From Fictibacillus fluitans (lineage in GTDB: Bacteria > Bacillota > Bacilli > Bacillales > Fictibacillaceae): a DNA stretch of 64,000 nucleotides. Made by a program: the position numbers and the translations under genes. The notes below the pieces were generated by a model, which made no database searches, was not told the DNA's origin, and was given only the letters and a program-made list of their open reading frames with translations. Where the stretch lies: contig NZ_JAUHTR010000003.1 in assembly GCF_030418125.1 (NCBI RefSeq), positions 62,001 through 126,000 on the forward strand, written 5' to 3'. Shown here one piece after another: positions 1 to 7,774 of the stretch (position 1 is its first letter; the number at the start of each line of letters is the position of its first letter).

Positions 1-2
1 AC

Positions 3-50
3 AAAGGGAACACAACAAAGCCTGCCGAACATCCTGAGAGTGGTGTCTAA
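3..50 (+). CDS. 3' end of an unidentified gene (partial)
   Basis: One frame is open from the window edge for 15 codons (ending Pro-Glu-Ser-Gly-Val) and stops with TAA at 48-50, directly before a strong terminator. That position suggests the tail of a rightward gene outside the window. Fifteen codons are too few to identify it or to rule out chance. Confidence 0.35.
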   Translation, partial: KGNTTKPAEHPESGV

Positions 51-58
51 AATAAAAA

Positions 59-95
59 AAGCTGAAGCAGATATTTCTCTGCTTCAGCTTTTTTA
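59..95. terminator. bidirectional intrinsic terminator
   Basis: Perfect stem GCTGAAGC/GCTTCAGC extended by further pairs, with A-rich sequence on the left and T-rich on the right. It can end both the gene entering from the left and the leftward ABC operon. Confidence 0.85.
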
Positions 96-96
96 T

Positions 97-1077
97 TTAG
101 TACACATCTTTTTTTGTAAACACTGTAAAGGAAACAACAAGTCCAGCTATTGCCCAGACTAAAAGGACGATGAGTGAAAAGCCAAGGGACATTCCTTCTA
201 TTGGTGTGGCCATTCCACTGATGTAATCGGTCAGGCTGAGGTTAACCATAAACAAATATTTCGCACTTTCCCAAGACGATACCATGTTGGAAAGAATCGC
301 TCCGGCGATAAGTGCGGCCAGCATGATTCCCATGACAGCCGCGGTGCTTCTGAGCAAAACGGAAAGCATGAAGGTCAATGTTCCGACAACCAGGCATACA
401 AACCAGACTAAACCAAACTCCATAAGAATGTACTGCCATTGCGGTATGAGATGAACATTGTTTGTAACTAATTCCTCTCCGCTTGTGCTAAAACCGGTGA
501 GGAGCGGCATGCCCCATCCGCCATAACCGAACACTACGCCGGATATGCCATAGGATAACACCGCGGATGCTGTCACAATAAAAGAGACGGATAGAATCAA
601 AGCTAAATATTTACTCAATAAAATCCGCCATCGTTTGACTGGACGGGTAAGCAGAAGCTTGATGGTTCCTCCACTCGCTTCAGAAGAAACGAGATCTGCA
701 GCGACAACCATAACGAGCAGTGGAAGCAGCAAATCAATGGAGTTTTCGACAAACACTCTCATGAAGGTGGGAGCACCGGGAGCCTGCGGGTTGATATTGT
801 GGTCCAGGTAGTATTGCTGCTGAGCCAGACGGATTTTCAGATATTTTCTCCAGTCATCCTGCATCCTGCTTGAGCTCAGCCGATTTTGTGTATCCACAAT
901 TTCCTGCTGGAGCTGTGTTCTCCAATCCACGTTCCCCAATTTTTCGCGGGTTGTTTTTACTTCCTGATACTGTGCATACGTAAAAAGAGGAACAAGGGCG
1001 GCGATGATAAGGATAATAACGAACAAACGCCTTTTTCTGAATAGCTTAAGCAATTCATTATGAACAAGTTTATTCAA
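97..1077 (-). CDS. ABC-2 type transporter permease
   Basis: A 326-residue membrane protein, probably the permease of an export-type ABC transporter. It has an N-terminal membrane helix (about 16-36), a long outside loop (about 37-110), then some five further helices. The stretch after the second helix (EASGGTIKLLLTRPVKR, about 132-148) is the typical ABC-2 cytoplasmic turn that contacts the ATPase. Its ATG overlaps the end of the upstream ATPase gene by 8 bases, so the two are translationally coupled. Architecture and length resemble B. subtilis YhcI and YxlG permeases; the substrate cannot be read from sequence. Last gene of a three-gene leftward operon. Confidence 0.85.
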   Translation of the reverse strand: MNKLVHNELLKLFRKRRLFVIILIIAALVPLFTYAQYQEVKTTREKLGNVDWRTQLQQEIVDTQNRLSSSRMQDDWRKYLKIRLAQQQYYLDHNINPQAPGAPTFMRVFVENSIDLLLPLLVMVVAADLVSSEASGGTIKLLLTRPVKRWRILLSKYLALILSVSFIVTASAVLSYGISGVVFGYGGWGMPLLTGFSTSGEELVTNNVHLIPQWQYILMEFGLVWFVCLVVGTLTFMLSVLLRSTAAVMGIMLAALIAGAILSNMVSSWESAKYLFMVNLSLTDYISGMATPIEGMSLGFSLIVLLVWAIAGLVVSFTVFTKKDVY

Positions 1078-1981
1078 TATGCTCGCCTCCTGTCAGTTCC
1101 AGGAAAAGATCTTCGAGGGCAGGCAGCTTTGTCCGCATCTCTTTCACTTCCACTCCTGCAGTAACGAGCATTCGATTCCAATTCCCGATTTGGCTTTCAT
1201 CATATAAGGTAATAAGAAATTCTTCTGAACGTGTAACATTTGTGACTTCCCTGAGCAGGGACTCTGCTTTTTCCTGCGGTTCGGCCTTCCACACCACCCG
1301 TTCTTGTTCTGCCAGCAAGGCATGAACAGAATCTACACGGATGATGCTTCCCTTGGAAATAATGGCGACCCGGTCGCACATGAGCTGGATCTCACTAAGT
1401 AAATGGGAAGAAACCATGACACATAACTTCTCTTTTTCAGCGAGGAATCGAATGAACTCCCTCATTTCACGGATCCCCGCCGGATCGAGTCCGTTGGTAG
1501 GTTCATCAAGGATCAGCAACTTGGGATTGCCAAGCAAGGCCTGGGCGATTCCAAGCCTCTGCCTCATACCCAGGGAGTAGGTTCCCACTCTGTCATGAAT
1601 ACGGTTACCCATATCCACAAGATCGACCACTTCATAAAGACGCTTAAGCGGAATGGAAGAATCCATCCGGGCGAAATGCTCAAGGTTTTCCCAGCCGGTC
1701 AAATAAGGATACAGCTCAGGATTTTCCACGATACAGCCCAAGTCTTTCATCGCATCGCCAAAGTGGGTCTGAATGTTTTTACCTCCAATCAAGACAGTGC
1801 CGGAAGAGGGTTTAATCAAACCGACAATCATACGGATAGTTGTCGTTTTTCCGGCACCGTTTGGACCTAAAAACCCAAAAACTTCACCAGGATACAGGTC
1901 AAAGGATATGCCTTTAATGATGTCTTTTTTACCGATTGTCTTACGAAGGTTTTTTACGGATAGAGCAGGGGATTGGCTCAT
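1070..1981 (-). CDS. ABC transporter ATP-binding protein
   Basis: A 303-residue nucleotide-binding subunit that powers the adjacent permease. Walker A is GPNGAGKTT at 39-47, the signature is SLGMRQ at 136-141 (the LGMRQR variant usual in ABC-2 exporters), Walker B LLILDEP is at about 155-161, and the H-loop SSHLL is near 192. The C-terminal 90 residues form the usual accessory domain of this group. Its start overlaps the stop of the upstream esterase gene (ATGA) and its end overlaps the permease, indicating one mRNA. It resembles YhcH/YxlF-type ATPases; the transported compound is unknown. Confidence 0.93.
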   Translation of the reverse strand: MSQSPALSVKNLRKTIGKKDIIKGISFDLYPGEVFGFLGPNGAGKTTTIRMIVGLIKPSSGTVLIGGKNIQTHFGDAMKDLGCIVENPELYPYLTGWENLEHFARMDSSIPLKRLYEVVDLVDMGNRIHDRVGTYSLGMRQRLGIAQALLGNPKLLILDEPTNGLDPAGIREMREFIRFLAEKEKLCVMVSSHLLSEIQLMCDRVAIISKGSIIRVDSVHALLAEQERVVWKAEPQEKAESLLREVTNVTRSEEFLITLYDESQIGNWNRMLVTAGVEVKEMRTKLPALEDLFLELTGGEHIE

Positions 1982-2793
1982 TTCTGGTCCTCCTCGCTAA
2001 AACGGATGAGGGAAGCGGTGCGCTCTCCGATTAATTGGTATCCCTGTTTGTTTGGATGAAAGTGGTCACTGTACAAGTAATCATTCACATTCAGTTCGAA
2101 AAGGTCAAATGTAGGTACATAGATGATATTGGGCTGGGCCGCAGCAGCGTTTGCTGAATCATAATTCCACTTTCTGACGATGCCGGAGGTCGTTTTCGAA
2201 TCCTTCATGTCACTGAAGGGATTATAAAGCCCCACATGATAGACTATACCGCTTTTGTTCAGCGAACGGACTTCTTTATAAATCGCTTTTAAATTTGAAA
2301 GATAGGCGTCTTCGGTTTTATTGATATTTTGTGAATCCAGCTCCTCCAGTGCTTGTCCTCCACGGAATAAATCATTGCCGCCAATGGTAAGCAGAATCAC
2401 ATCCGCATTTTTGATTTGCCGCTGAATCTGAGGCTGCTGGATTTGCTTAATAAGCTGGGAAGAGGTCTGCCCTTTTATCGCAGAATTGGTCAATTCAATT
2501 TCCTTTTTTGTTTTCTTTGCCAATTCTTCCTTGAGGTAACCGATGTATCCCTTGCCATCAGGATCTCCTGTTCCTCTTGTCAATGAATCACCAATTGCCG
2601 CGATTTGCAGCTTTTTTGCTGATGATGAATTGTCCTTTTGTTTTTGAGGGGTATCCGGCTGCATCGTTTCTGCCTGCCGGCTTTTGCCATCCGCAAAAAA
2701 TTGATCCTGAAGGACCCATGCAAGACCCACCAGCCAGACCAATGCGGATAAAATGGAAAGAGCTGTGATGAGAGATAGACCTTTTTTTCTCAC
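1978..2793 (-). CDS. membrane-anchored SGNH/GDSL esterase
   Basis: A 271-residue protein with one N-terminal membrane helix (about 7-30), a hydrophilic linker rich in Gln/Lys/Ser, and an SGNH hydrolase domain outside the membrane. Block I is GDSLTRG with nucleophile Ser70, block III is GGND with Asn140, and block V is DHFHPN with Asp243 and His246. This fits lipase/acylesterase activity, substrate unknown. It is the first gene of the operon and overlaps the ATPase gene by 4 bases. The coupling suggests that the exported or extracted substrate of the ABC pair is linked to an envelope ester; that link is inference. A second, less similar SGNH protein lies at 44.5-45.3 kb. Confidence 0.85.
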   Translation of the reverse strand: MRKKGLSLITALSILSALVWLVGLAWVLQDQFFADGKSRQAETMQPDTPQKQKDNSSSAKKLQIAAIGDSLTRGTGDPDGKGYIGYLKEELAKKTKKEIELTNSAIKGQTSSQLIKQIQQPQIQRQIKNADVILLTIGGNDLFRGGQALEELDSQNINKTEDAYLSNLKAIYKEVRSLNKSGIVYHVGLYNPFSDMKDSKTTSGIVRKWNYDSANAAAAQPNIIYVPTFDLFELNVNDYLYSDHFHPNKQGYQLIGERTASLIRFSEEDQK

Positions 2794-2999
2794 AAGACCA
2801 TCCTTTCATATCCTGATTATTAAAAGCATAGCAGACAATGGAAAAATCTCTTACTATTATGCATGGGAATTGCAACATTTATTTTTCAAATGTTTTGAAA
2901 TCTGTCACATTAGAATTTTTGCTTTTTTTTATTGATATTCGCTGGTAAAGAAAGAGACAATAGAGAAAAAAGTGGAAAGGCAACAAGGTGATTATATTC

Positions 3000-3392
3000 A
3001 TGAAGAAAAAGATAAGAAGCAGGGTGGCCGGTTTGGTTGTGATTGCTGGGTTTGCCGCCTATTTCTACAGCAGCCTGGTGCCGCCGCTTGAATTGCAAAT
3101 CCAAAAAACATCTGCGGTTCACACGATGCTGTCCGCAGAAAATACGGGATTCCTTTCCATGAAAATAGAAGCTTTTTATATTAATAATAATGAAGTTCCT
3201 CCTGAAGCCTTAATGAATATAAAAGATTCATGGAGACCGGTGCGCGGGCAAAAAGTTTCTGCAGGACAAAAAAAGAATATCGGCATTCTCCATGACTTAC
3301 CGGTCAAGCAAATTGTAATTGTTTACAAATATGCCGGCATTCCTTACACACGGACATACCCGGTAAAAGATTCAGGAAAAGGCGGTTTCTAA
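3000..3392 (+). CDS. hypothetical protein with N-terminal membrane anchor
   Basis: The ATG at 3000 is preceded by AAGGTG with 9 bases spacing, which is better placed than the in-frame GTG at 2988. The product has 130 residues: a basic start (MKKKIRSR), one hydrophobic segment (about 9-26), then a soluble part expected outside the cell or exported by an uncleaved or weakly cleaved signal. I do not recognise the family. It is divergent from the esterase operon and has no downstream gene in its transcript before the RNA-like region at 3.54 kb. Confidence 0.65.
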   Translation: MKKKIRSRVAGLVVIAGFAAYFYSSLVPPLELQIQKTSAVHTMLSAENTGFLSMKIEAFYINNNEVPPEALMNIKDSWRPVRGQKVSAGQKKNIGILHDLPVKQIVIVYKYAGIPYTRTYPVKDSGKGGF

Positions 3393-3567
3393 AGATTTTA
3401 TTTAGTTTTTGTTGAAATATGAAGAAAAAAGAAGGAATTTTATAAAAAAACTCATAGGGCGGAGGTGAAGTAAGCAAAAAGGGTTAATATCAGACAAAAT
3501 AGATTATTCTGAATATTTTAATTATGAATAGAATACAGTATTATAAACGTAACAAAGGAAGGGAGTA

Positions 3568-3634
3568 GATTCCAATGAAGAACGAAAGCGAAGCATGCTG
3601 ATAAGGCCTTAAAAAAGCTTAGCATGTGGGTCTT
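3568..3634 (+). repeat. tandem RNA unit 1 (short form)
   Basis: It begins GATTCCAATGA, then AGCGAAGCATGC. The CATGCTGA and TTAGCATG segments pair over 8 positions (one G-U). The outer stem pairs AGA/TCC with GGG/TCT around a bulged T. It lacks the long inner arm and the CCGTGAAAAC loop of units 2 and 3. Confidence 0.5.
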
Positions 3635-3675
3635 CAAAGAAGTCTATTTAATATCACATCATCTGTTAAAGGCGT

Positions 3676-3776
3676 GATTCCAATGAAAAATGTTAGCGAA
3701 GCATGTCAGGATCATATCCAACAAAAAACCAGCCCGTGAAAACTGGTTTTGCGATATGTGGACGTGTGGGAAACCA
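3676..3776 (+). repeat. tandem RNA unit 2
   Basis: It begins GATTCC and ends GGGAAACC. Nested stems are TTCC/GGAA, GCATGTC/GACGTGT, CATATC/GATATG and AAAACCAG/CTGGTTTT, the last closing the loop CCCGTGAAAA. Confidence 0.6.
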
Positions 3777-3808
3777 GATGACGGGTACGCATCAATTTCA
3801 GAGGACGT

Positions 3809-3907
3809 GATTCCAATGACAACAGTAAGCGAAACATGCTAGAATCATGGCGCAACAGAAAATAGTCCGTGAAAACTATTTTCGCATCATGTGGGCATGT
3901 GGGAATC
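3809..3907 (+). repeat. tandem RNA unit 3
   Basis: It begins GATTCC and ends GGAATC, which pair perfectly. Inside are ACATGC/GCATGT, CATG-GCG/CGC-CATG and AAAATAG/CTATTTT, the last closing the loop TCCGTGAAAA. The same architecture as unit 2 with compensating base changes. Confidence 0.6.
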
Positions 3908-4012
3908 CAAAGAAGGAAAATAAACTGAAAGATGCAAGTCTGCAAGCAATGCAAGACATGTGTTTGAAAGTAAAGAAAGGAAAATCAATAAGTGAATAGC
4001 AAGTACATTAAA

Positions 4013-4059
4013 TGAGGCGCAGGTTTATGTTCATTCACATAAACAGCGCCTTATTTTTG
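4013..4059 (+). terminator. intrinsic terminator after the tandem units
   Basis: Stem AGGCGC/GCGCCT continues into GTTTATGT/ACATAAAC around loop TCATTC and is followed by TTATTTTTG. It separates the tandem-unit transcript from the gene at 4185. Confidence 0.85.
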
Positions 4060-4184
4060 TGTCTTCATTTATAAAAATCAACATAATGCAGGATGTTTTC
4101 GGGAACGCTATGAGCAATTTTATTCCACTTTTGTTTGAGGCTTACTGCGGCGGGGAATCCTAGCAGGGAAATGGAGGGGTATGA

Positions 4185-5099
4185 ATGAGCGCAGGTACCA
4201 ATAGCGAAACTAAAAAAGCATCAAAACCCATAAAACCGGAGCGTCAATATTTTTTTCCTGCTCAGATTGTGGAAAGCTTTATTGAAAAAGGAAAGGAATC
4301 CCTGCAAACGTCTTACATGGCCCAGTTTATTCTCTCGAGCCTGGCTGGAGCGTTCATCGCCTTTGGAGCTCTCGGTTCAGTATTGCTGACCATGCAAGTG
4401 GACAGCCAGGGTGTAATGAATCTGCTTGCAGGTGTCGGTTTTACGATCGGCTATGCCATGGTCTTTTTATCAGGCTCTATCCTCTTTACTGAGGTAAACA
4501 TACTCCTGCCCAGCTATATCATGCAAAGCAATTACTGGATCAGCAAAAAATTGCTCTATTTTTGGCTTATCTGTTACATAGGAAACTTTCTTGGTGCGTT
4601 GTTTGTCGGCTTCCTGCTTAATTTTTCAGGATCGCTGCATGGTGAATTTTATGAACACCTGCTCACATTCATGGAAAAGAAAATGGAATTCACACATCGC
4701 GGAACATGGGGCTGGTTCCAGGTCCTTTTCTCAGGCATTCTTGCCAACTGGCTGATTGGAGCGGCAGCAATCCTGGCTACTGCTGCAAGAGATGTCGTAG
4801 GGAAAATCCTCGGCATCATGCTTCCTGTCATTATCTTTGAAGCCGGAAACTTTCAGCATGCCGTAGCGAATATGGGGTATTTCAGCATTTCTGTACTTGA
4901 AGGCTTTGATATCAGCTGGTACAAGTTCATTCTTTTAAATCTGATTCCCGCAACCATTGGTAATTTAATCGGGGGCGGAATCCTCGTATCCCTTCTTTTA
5001 TCCTATGCGTATAAAGAAGAAATTGATGAAGGAGTACTGGGGGAAGAAGAAGAGGCAATTGATGAAATGGAGCATAAAGACAAACATGCCAAAGAATAA
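4185..5099 (+). CDS. formate/nitrite transporter (FNT) family membrane protein
   Basis: A 304-residue protein with a charged N-terminal tail (about 40 residues), six predicted membrane helices (about 48-72, 80-104, 122-148, 173-200, 203-225, 248-275) and an acidic cytoplasmic tail. The helix pattern, and the glycine-rich, polar segments of the first and last helices, fit the FNT channel family that moves formate, nitrite or similar small anions. GGAGGGG precedes the ATG with good spacing. It is a single gene between terminators. It lies directly after the tandem RNA units, which could be its regulator. Distance from well-known FocA/NirC members makes the substrate uncertain. Confidence 0.7.
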   Translation: MSAGTNSETKKASKPIKPERQYFFPAQIVESFIEKGKESLQTSYMAQFILSSLAGAFIAFGALGSVLLTMQVDSQGVMNLLAGVGFTIGYAMVFLSGSILFTEVNILLPSYIMQSNYWISKKLLYFWLICYIGNFLGALFVGFLLNFSGSLHGEFYEHLLTFMEKKMEFTHRGTWGWFQVLFSGILANWLIGAAAILATAARDVVGKILGIMLPVIIFEAGNFQHAVANMGYFSISVLEGFDISWYKFILLNLIPATIGNLIGGGILVSLLLSYAYKEEIDEGVLGEEEEAIDEMEHKDKHAKE

Positions 5100-5100
5100 A

Positions 5101-5131
5101 GCCGCCCGTTCAAACGGGAGGCTTTTTTTAC
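5101..5131 (+). terminator. intrinsic terminator
   Basis: GCCGCCCG/CGGGAGGC stem (one mismatch) followed by seven T, just after the FNT gene. Confidence 0.8.
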
Positions 5132-5229
5132 AGAAGAATAAAGTTTATGCCTGTTCGGAGGGTTAGTGCGTGTTATTTTCGGTAAAACAGGGTAAATACT
5201 AATCACTAACAAGTATGAGGAGGACCATC

Positions 5230-5739
5230 ATGAGCTTAACTAAACAACAAATCAACGAACTCGAACAATCATTGCTGGGGATGAAGAAACAACTTGAGGA
5301 ACAGCAGGAATTAAGGGAGAACGACGAAAGCCTGCAAGAGTCTACAGGGGAAATTAGCTCAGTTGACAGCCACTTTGGTGATATGGGGAGTGAATTATAT
5401 GACCGCGAATTGGCAATGGCGCTTGATGAAAATCAAGAGGAAATTCTTGAAGACATTAACCAGGCGCTCCAGCGTATCGAAGAGGGTACCTACGGGAAAT
5501 GCGTTGACACGGGAGAGGAAATACCTTATGAAAGATTAAAGGTCCTTCCTTATGCCAAACGGACCGTTGCAGCCCAGGAAGTAGCGGACAGGGAAGGTAA
5601 AGTGAGTGACGAGTACGAAATCGAAGAGCCCTCGTTTGTTCGTAAGGGAGAAGGGAATCTCGAAGACAGCAGGATGAGAACAGTAGACGAAATTATGGAC
5701 ACACATGGAAATGCTTCAAACAAAGGAGAGGACGCTTGA
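5230..5739 (+). CDS. yteA: YteA-like TraR/DksA family protein
   Basis: A 169-residue acidic protein. The start is ATG 5230 because AGGAGG lies just before it; the upstream in-frame ATG at 5215 would put the ribosome site inside the gene. The N-terminal half is a coiled-coil-like helix rich in Gln/Glu, followed by SHFGDMGSELYDRE and IEEGTYGKC...GEEIPYERLKVLP, the hallmark of the YteA branch of TraR/DksA proteins. The usual four-cysteine zinc finger is reduced to a single Cys (in GKCVDTGEE), so it probably binds no zinc there. The family is thought to act at the RNA polymerase secondary channel or in sporulation; that role is inference. Confidence 0.85.
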   Translation: MSLTKQQINELEQSLLGMKKQLEEQQELRENDESLQESTGEISSVDSHFGDMGSELYDRELAMALDENQEEILEDINQALQRIEEGTYGKCVDTGEEIPYERLKVLPYAKRTVAAQEVADREGKVSDEYEIEEPSFVRKGEGNLEDSRMRTVDEIMDTHGNASNKGEDA

Positions 5740-5763
5740 GCCGCTCCTTATTTTTTTACAATA

Positions 5764-5806
5764 AAAAAGCAGCAGTGCCCTTTAACGGGGTTCTGCTGCT
5801 TTTTTG
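5764..5806. terminator. bidirectional terminator
   Basis: AGCAGCAG/CTGCTGCT stem with flanking A and T runs between the convergent yteA and PAP2 genes. Confidence 0.8.
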
Positions 5807-6444
5807 TCTTTGGCATACTTTTTGCTGTTCGCGTATTCCAGGATGGCCTTAAAGTAAAAGATGGAGTGAAACAAAATGTTTCCGAGCAGGATACCTGCAA
5901 ATGCATCGAGAATGACATGCTGTTTAACAAAAAGAGTGGATAAAATAATCAAATATCCGATCAATGCCACCGCAGCAACAAAAACGGGAGTTTTTGTTTT
6001 ACAATGGCGGGACGCAATGACCATAAGATAGCTGCTCAGCACGTGTATGCTTGGAAAACAATTGTACGGTTCATCTGCCGAATACACATAACGGATCATG
6101 GACGTAAACAGGCTGTTTCCTTCAAGGTGCGGTCTTGGAACAGTAGTCTGAAAAAAGAAGTAAATAACATAACAGATGGCCATTCCGACGGTAAGGCTCA
6201 GCAACGTCTTATAATAGAGAGACCGGTCATAAACAAAAAAATAAAACAGCATGCCAAAGATGAAGATGTACCAAAAGACATACGGTATGATGAAGGCTTC
6301 AATAAAAGGAATTTGCTGGTCGAACGATGTGCTAAGGCTCCTGGCTCCACGGGCTCCATTATTGAGCAACTCATAAAAAGAGTGCAAAAGCGGAATAGAG
6401 AGCATTAAGCACAAAGGAAAGAAATGAAGTTTTAATTTACTCAA
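5782..6444 (-). CDS. PAP2-family membrane phosphatase
   Basis: About 220 residues with five or six membrane helices. The three phosphatase signature parts are present (numbering from the GTG at 6450): TVPRPH near 103-108, PSIH with His136, and KQHVILD with His178 and Asp182, so the His-based catalytic site looks complete. Such enzymes remove phosphate from lipid phosphates (phosphatidate, undecaprenyl diphosphate) at the outer membrane face. I prefer TTG 6444, which lies 8 bases after AAAGGAG; the alternative GTG 6450 is only 2 bases away from it. It is transcribed alone towards a shared terminator. Confidence 0.85.
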   Translation of the reverse strand: MSKLKLHFFPLCLMLSIPLLHSFYELLNNGARGARSLSTSFDQQIPFIEAFIIPYVFWYIFIFGMLFYFFVYDRSLYYKTLLSLTVGMAICYVIYFFFQTTVPRPHLEGNSLFTSMIRYVYSADEPYNCFPSIHVLSSYLMVIASRHCKTKTPVFVAAVALIGYLIILSTLFVKQHVILDAFAGILLGNILFHSIFYFKAILEYANSKKYAKDKKAAEPR

Positions 6445-6450
6445 AGTCAC

Positions 6451-6843
6451 TACTCCTTTAGCCGTGATAAAAAAGTACTTGCTAACTATGTATTACCCTA
6501 TTCTGCCCGGTTGAACACTTTATGTCACATGCAGGAGAATACCACATTATACCATATTTCTGGAAATGCCGGCTTTTCCAAAAGCAGGAAAGGATGTTCG
6601 ATATTGTGAAGGTTCTTGTCCATCATAGCGTAAAAATAGGCCGCTGGCACTCTTTAAAAGAAGGATTTTTAGGAAAGAATGCTATATGTCACTATACTTT
6701 ACAGTTATATAGGTCTAAAGAACCACGCAAGATAGCGGGTAGAGCAAATGACGGAAACCCTTCTCCATATTTTAACTGGTATTGACAAATATTGAGTGAT
6801 TATTTAGGTTTAATGTCATGAAAAAGCGGGAATTATCTCTTTT
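6451..6843. other. gene-poor intergenic stretch
   Basis: About 390 bases with no reading frame that has a ribosome binding site. It must contain the promoter of the PAP2 gene at its left end and the start of the upstream control region of the NlpC/P60 gene at its right end. An open frame at 6522-6785 has no Shine-Dalgarno sequence. I see no repeat or clear RNA structure. Confidence 0.6.
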
Positions 6844-6860
6844 TGTAATATTACTGTAAT
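6844..6860 (+). promoter_or_regulatory. WalR (YycF) binding site
   Basis: TGTAAT-ATTAC-TGTAAT matches the WalR consensus of two TGTWAH hexamers spaced by 5 bases exactly. It lies about 100 bases before a cell-wall hydrolase, a typical WalRK target class. Confidence 0.75.
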
Positions 6861-6962
6861 CTTCCTAAAACACGTATGTCATATTTTGTTGGTAGAATCT
6901 AAGTAAGTTAGCAAGAAGAAAATACCAACATTGGTAATACAGATTTTAGGGGGATACATGCT

Positions 6963-7631
6963 TTGAAAAAAATGGTAGCGGCAGCGGCACTGGTAGGAAT
7001 GATGGCCTTCAATCCGATTGTAGGGAAAGCAGCGCTTGGCGATCACACTTTAAAACAAGGTATGACCAGTAAAGACGTACAGCAATTACAAACAGTACTA
7101 AAGAAAAAAGGATATTTCACATATAAAAAGACAACGACTTATTATGGTACATATACGACTTCAGCAGTTAAAAAGTTTCAAAAAGCAAAACGACTAAAAG
7201 CTGATGGAGTTGCAGGCGCAAACACATTTAAAGCACTGGGTGTAAAAAAAGTTGTTAAGAAAAGTTCTTCAAGCAGCTCTGCAAGCGTAGTAAGCGTGGC
7301 GAAACGCTATAAAGGTGTTCCATACCGCTGGGGCGGAACGACACCAAAAGGTTTTGACTGCAGCGGCTATATTAACTATGTCTATGAAAAAGCCAAGCGA
7401 GTGGACTTGCCACGTACGGTTTCAGGTATTTATTTGAAAGGGACGCGTGTGAGCAAGCCAAAAGCAGGCGATGTTGTATTCTTCCATACGTATAAGAGCG
7501 GAGCATCACATGCGGGTATTTATATTGGCAACAACGAGTTCATTCACAGTTCATCCTCAAAAGGTGTAAGTATTGCTTCTATGAAAAATCCTTACTGGGC
7601 TCCTAAATATCTTGGAGCAAAGAAAATATAG
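6963..7631 (+). CDS. NlpC/P60 peptidoglycan endopeptidase with one PG-binding domain
   Basis: A 222-residue secreted protein. The start is TTG 6963, preceded by TAGGGGG; an ATG at 6958 stops after two codons. Signal peptide about 1-23, a PG_binding_1 domain about 28-92, a Ser-rich linker 100-108, and an NlpC/P60 domain to the end with Cys133 (in FDCSG), His183 (SHAGIYIG) and His195 (FIHSS). These enzymes cut D-Glu-diaminopimelate links in wall peptides. The N-terminus through ALGDHTLKQGM is nearly the same as that of the 3D-domain protein at 21.6-22.5 kb, and both genes carry WalR boxes. It is monocistronic with its own terminator. Function close to LytE/LytF-type DL-endopeptidases. Confidence 0.92.
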   Translation: MKKMVAAAALVGMMAFNPIVGKAALGDHTLKQGMTSKDVQQLQTVLKKKGYFTYKKTTTYYGTYTTSAVKKFQKAKRLKADGVAGANTFKALGVKKVVKKSSSSSSASVVSVAKRYKGVPYRWGGTTPKGFDCSGYINYVYEKAKRVDLPRTVSGIYLKGTRVSKPKAGDVVFFHTYKSGASHAGIYIGNNEFIHSSSSKGVSIASMKNPYWAPKYLGAKKI

Positions 7632-7637
7632 CAGGAA

Positions 7638-7668
7638 AACAGGCATACCTGGTATGTCTGTTTTTTTA
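7638..7668 (+). terminator. intrinsic terminator
   Basis: ACAGGCATAC/GTATGTCTGT stem with loop CTG followed by seven T after the NlpC/P60 gene. Confidence 0.85.
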
Positions 7669-7774
7669 TTGGCGATTTGTAATATTGTTTCACTTTTCTG
7701 AATACTATAGTATAATTTAAGAGATATTGTAGGACCTTAATGCAGTTTACCATCCTGAGAAAGGAGTGTTAGGC

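Larger units (their letters stand above)
3540..4060 (+). ncRNA. candidate non-coding RNA with three tandem structured units
   Basis: About 790 bases separate the neighbouring genes here. The stretch holds three units that share GATTCCAATGA, AGCGAA and CATG blocks and fold alike, followed by a strong terminator. Units 2 and 3 also share an apical loop CCGTGAAAAC. Paired positions change together between units, for example AAAATAG/CTATTTT against AAAACCAG/CTGGTTTT, which argues for a selected RNA structure. A TATTAT at 3539-3544 may be the -10. I cannot assign it to a known riboswitch or sRNA class. The terminator makes an independent RNA, or a leader attenuating the transporter gene at 4185, both possible. 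Short reading frames overlap the units (see findings). Confidence 0.55.

Noticed and set aside
3561-3570. yybP-ykoY (manganese) riboswitch from GGGAGTAG
   Set aside because: Only this short string matches; the paired GGGGAGUA loops of that class are absent.
3712-3954. 80-codon frame on the minus strand through the tandem units
   Set aside because: It crosses all repeated, structured segments and has no ribosome site; it is a shadow of the RNA-like region.
3540-4060. Type III toxin-antitoxin RNA (ToxI-like repeats)
   Set aside because: The repeat-terminator layout is similar, but the units are about 100 bases long and the next gene is a membrane channel, not a ToxN-type nuclease.
6522-6785. 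87-codon frame upstream of the NlpC/P60 gene
   Set aside because: No ribosome binding site, no recognisable composition, and it lies in a control region.
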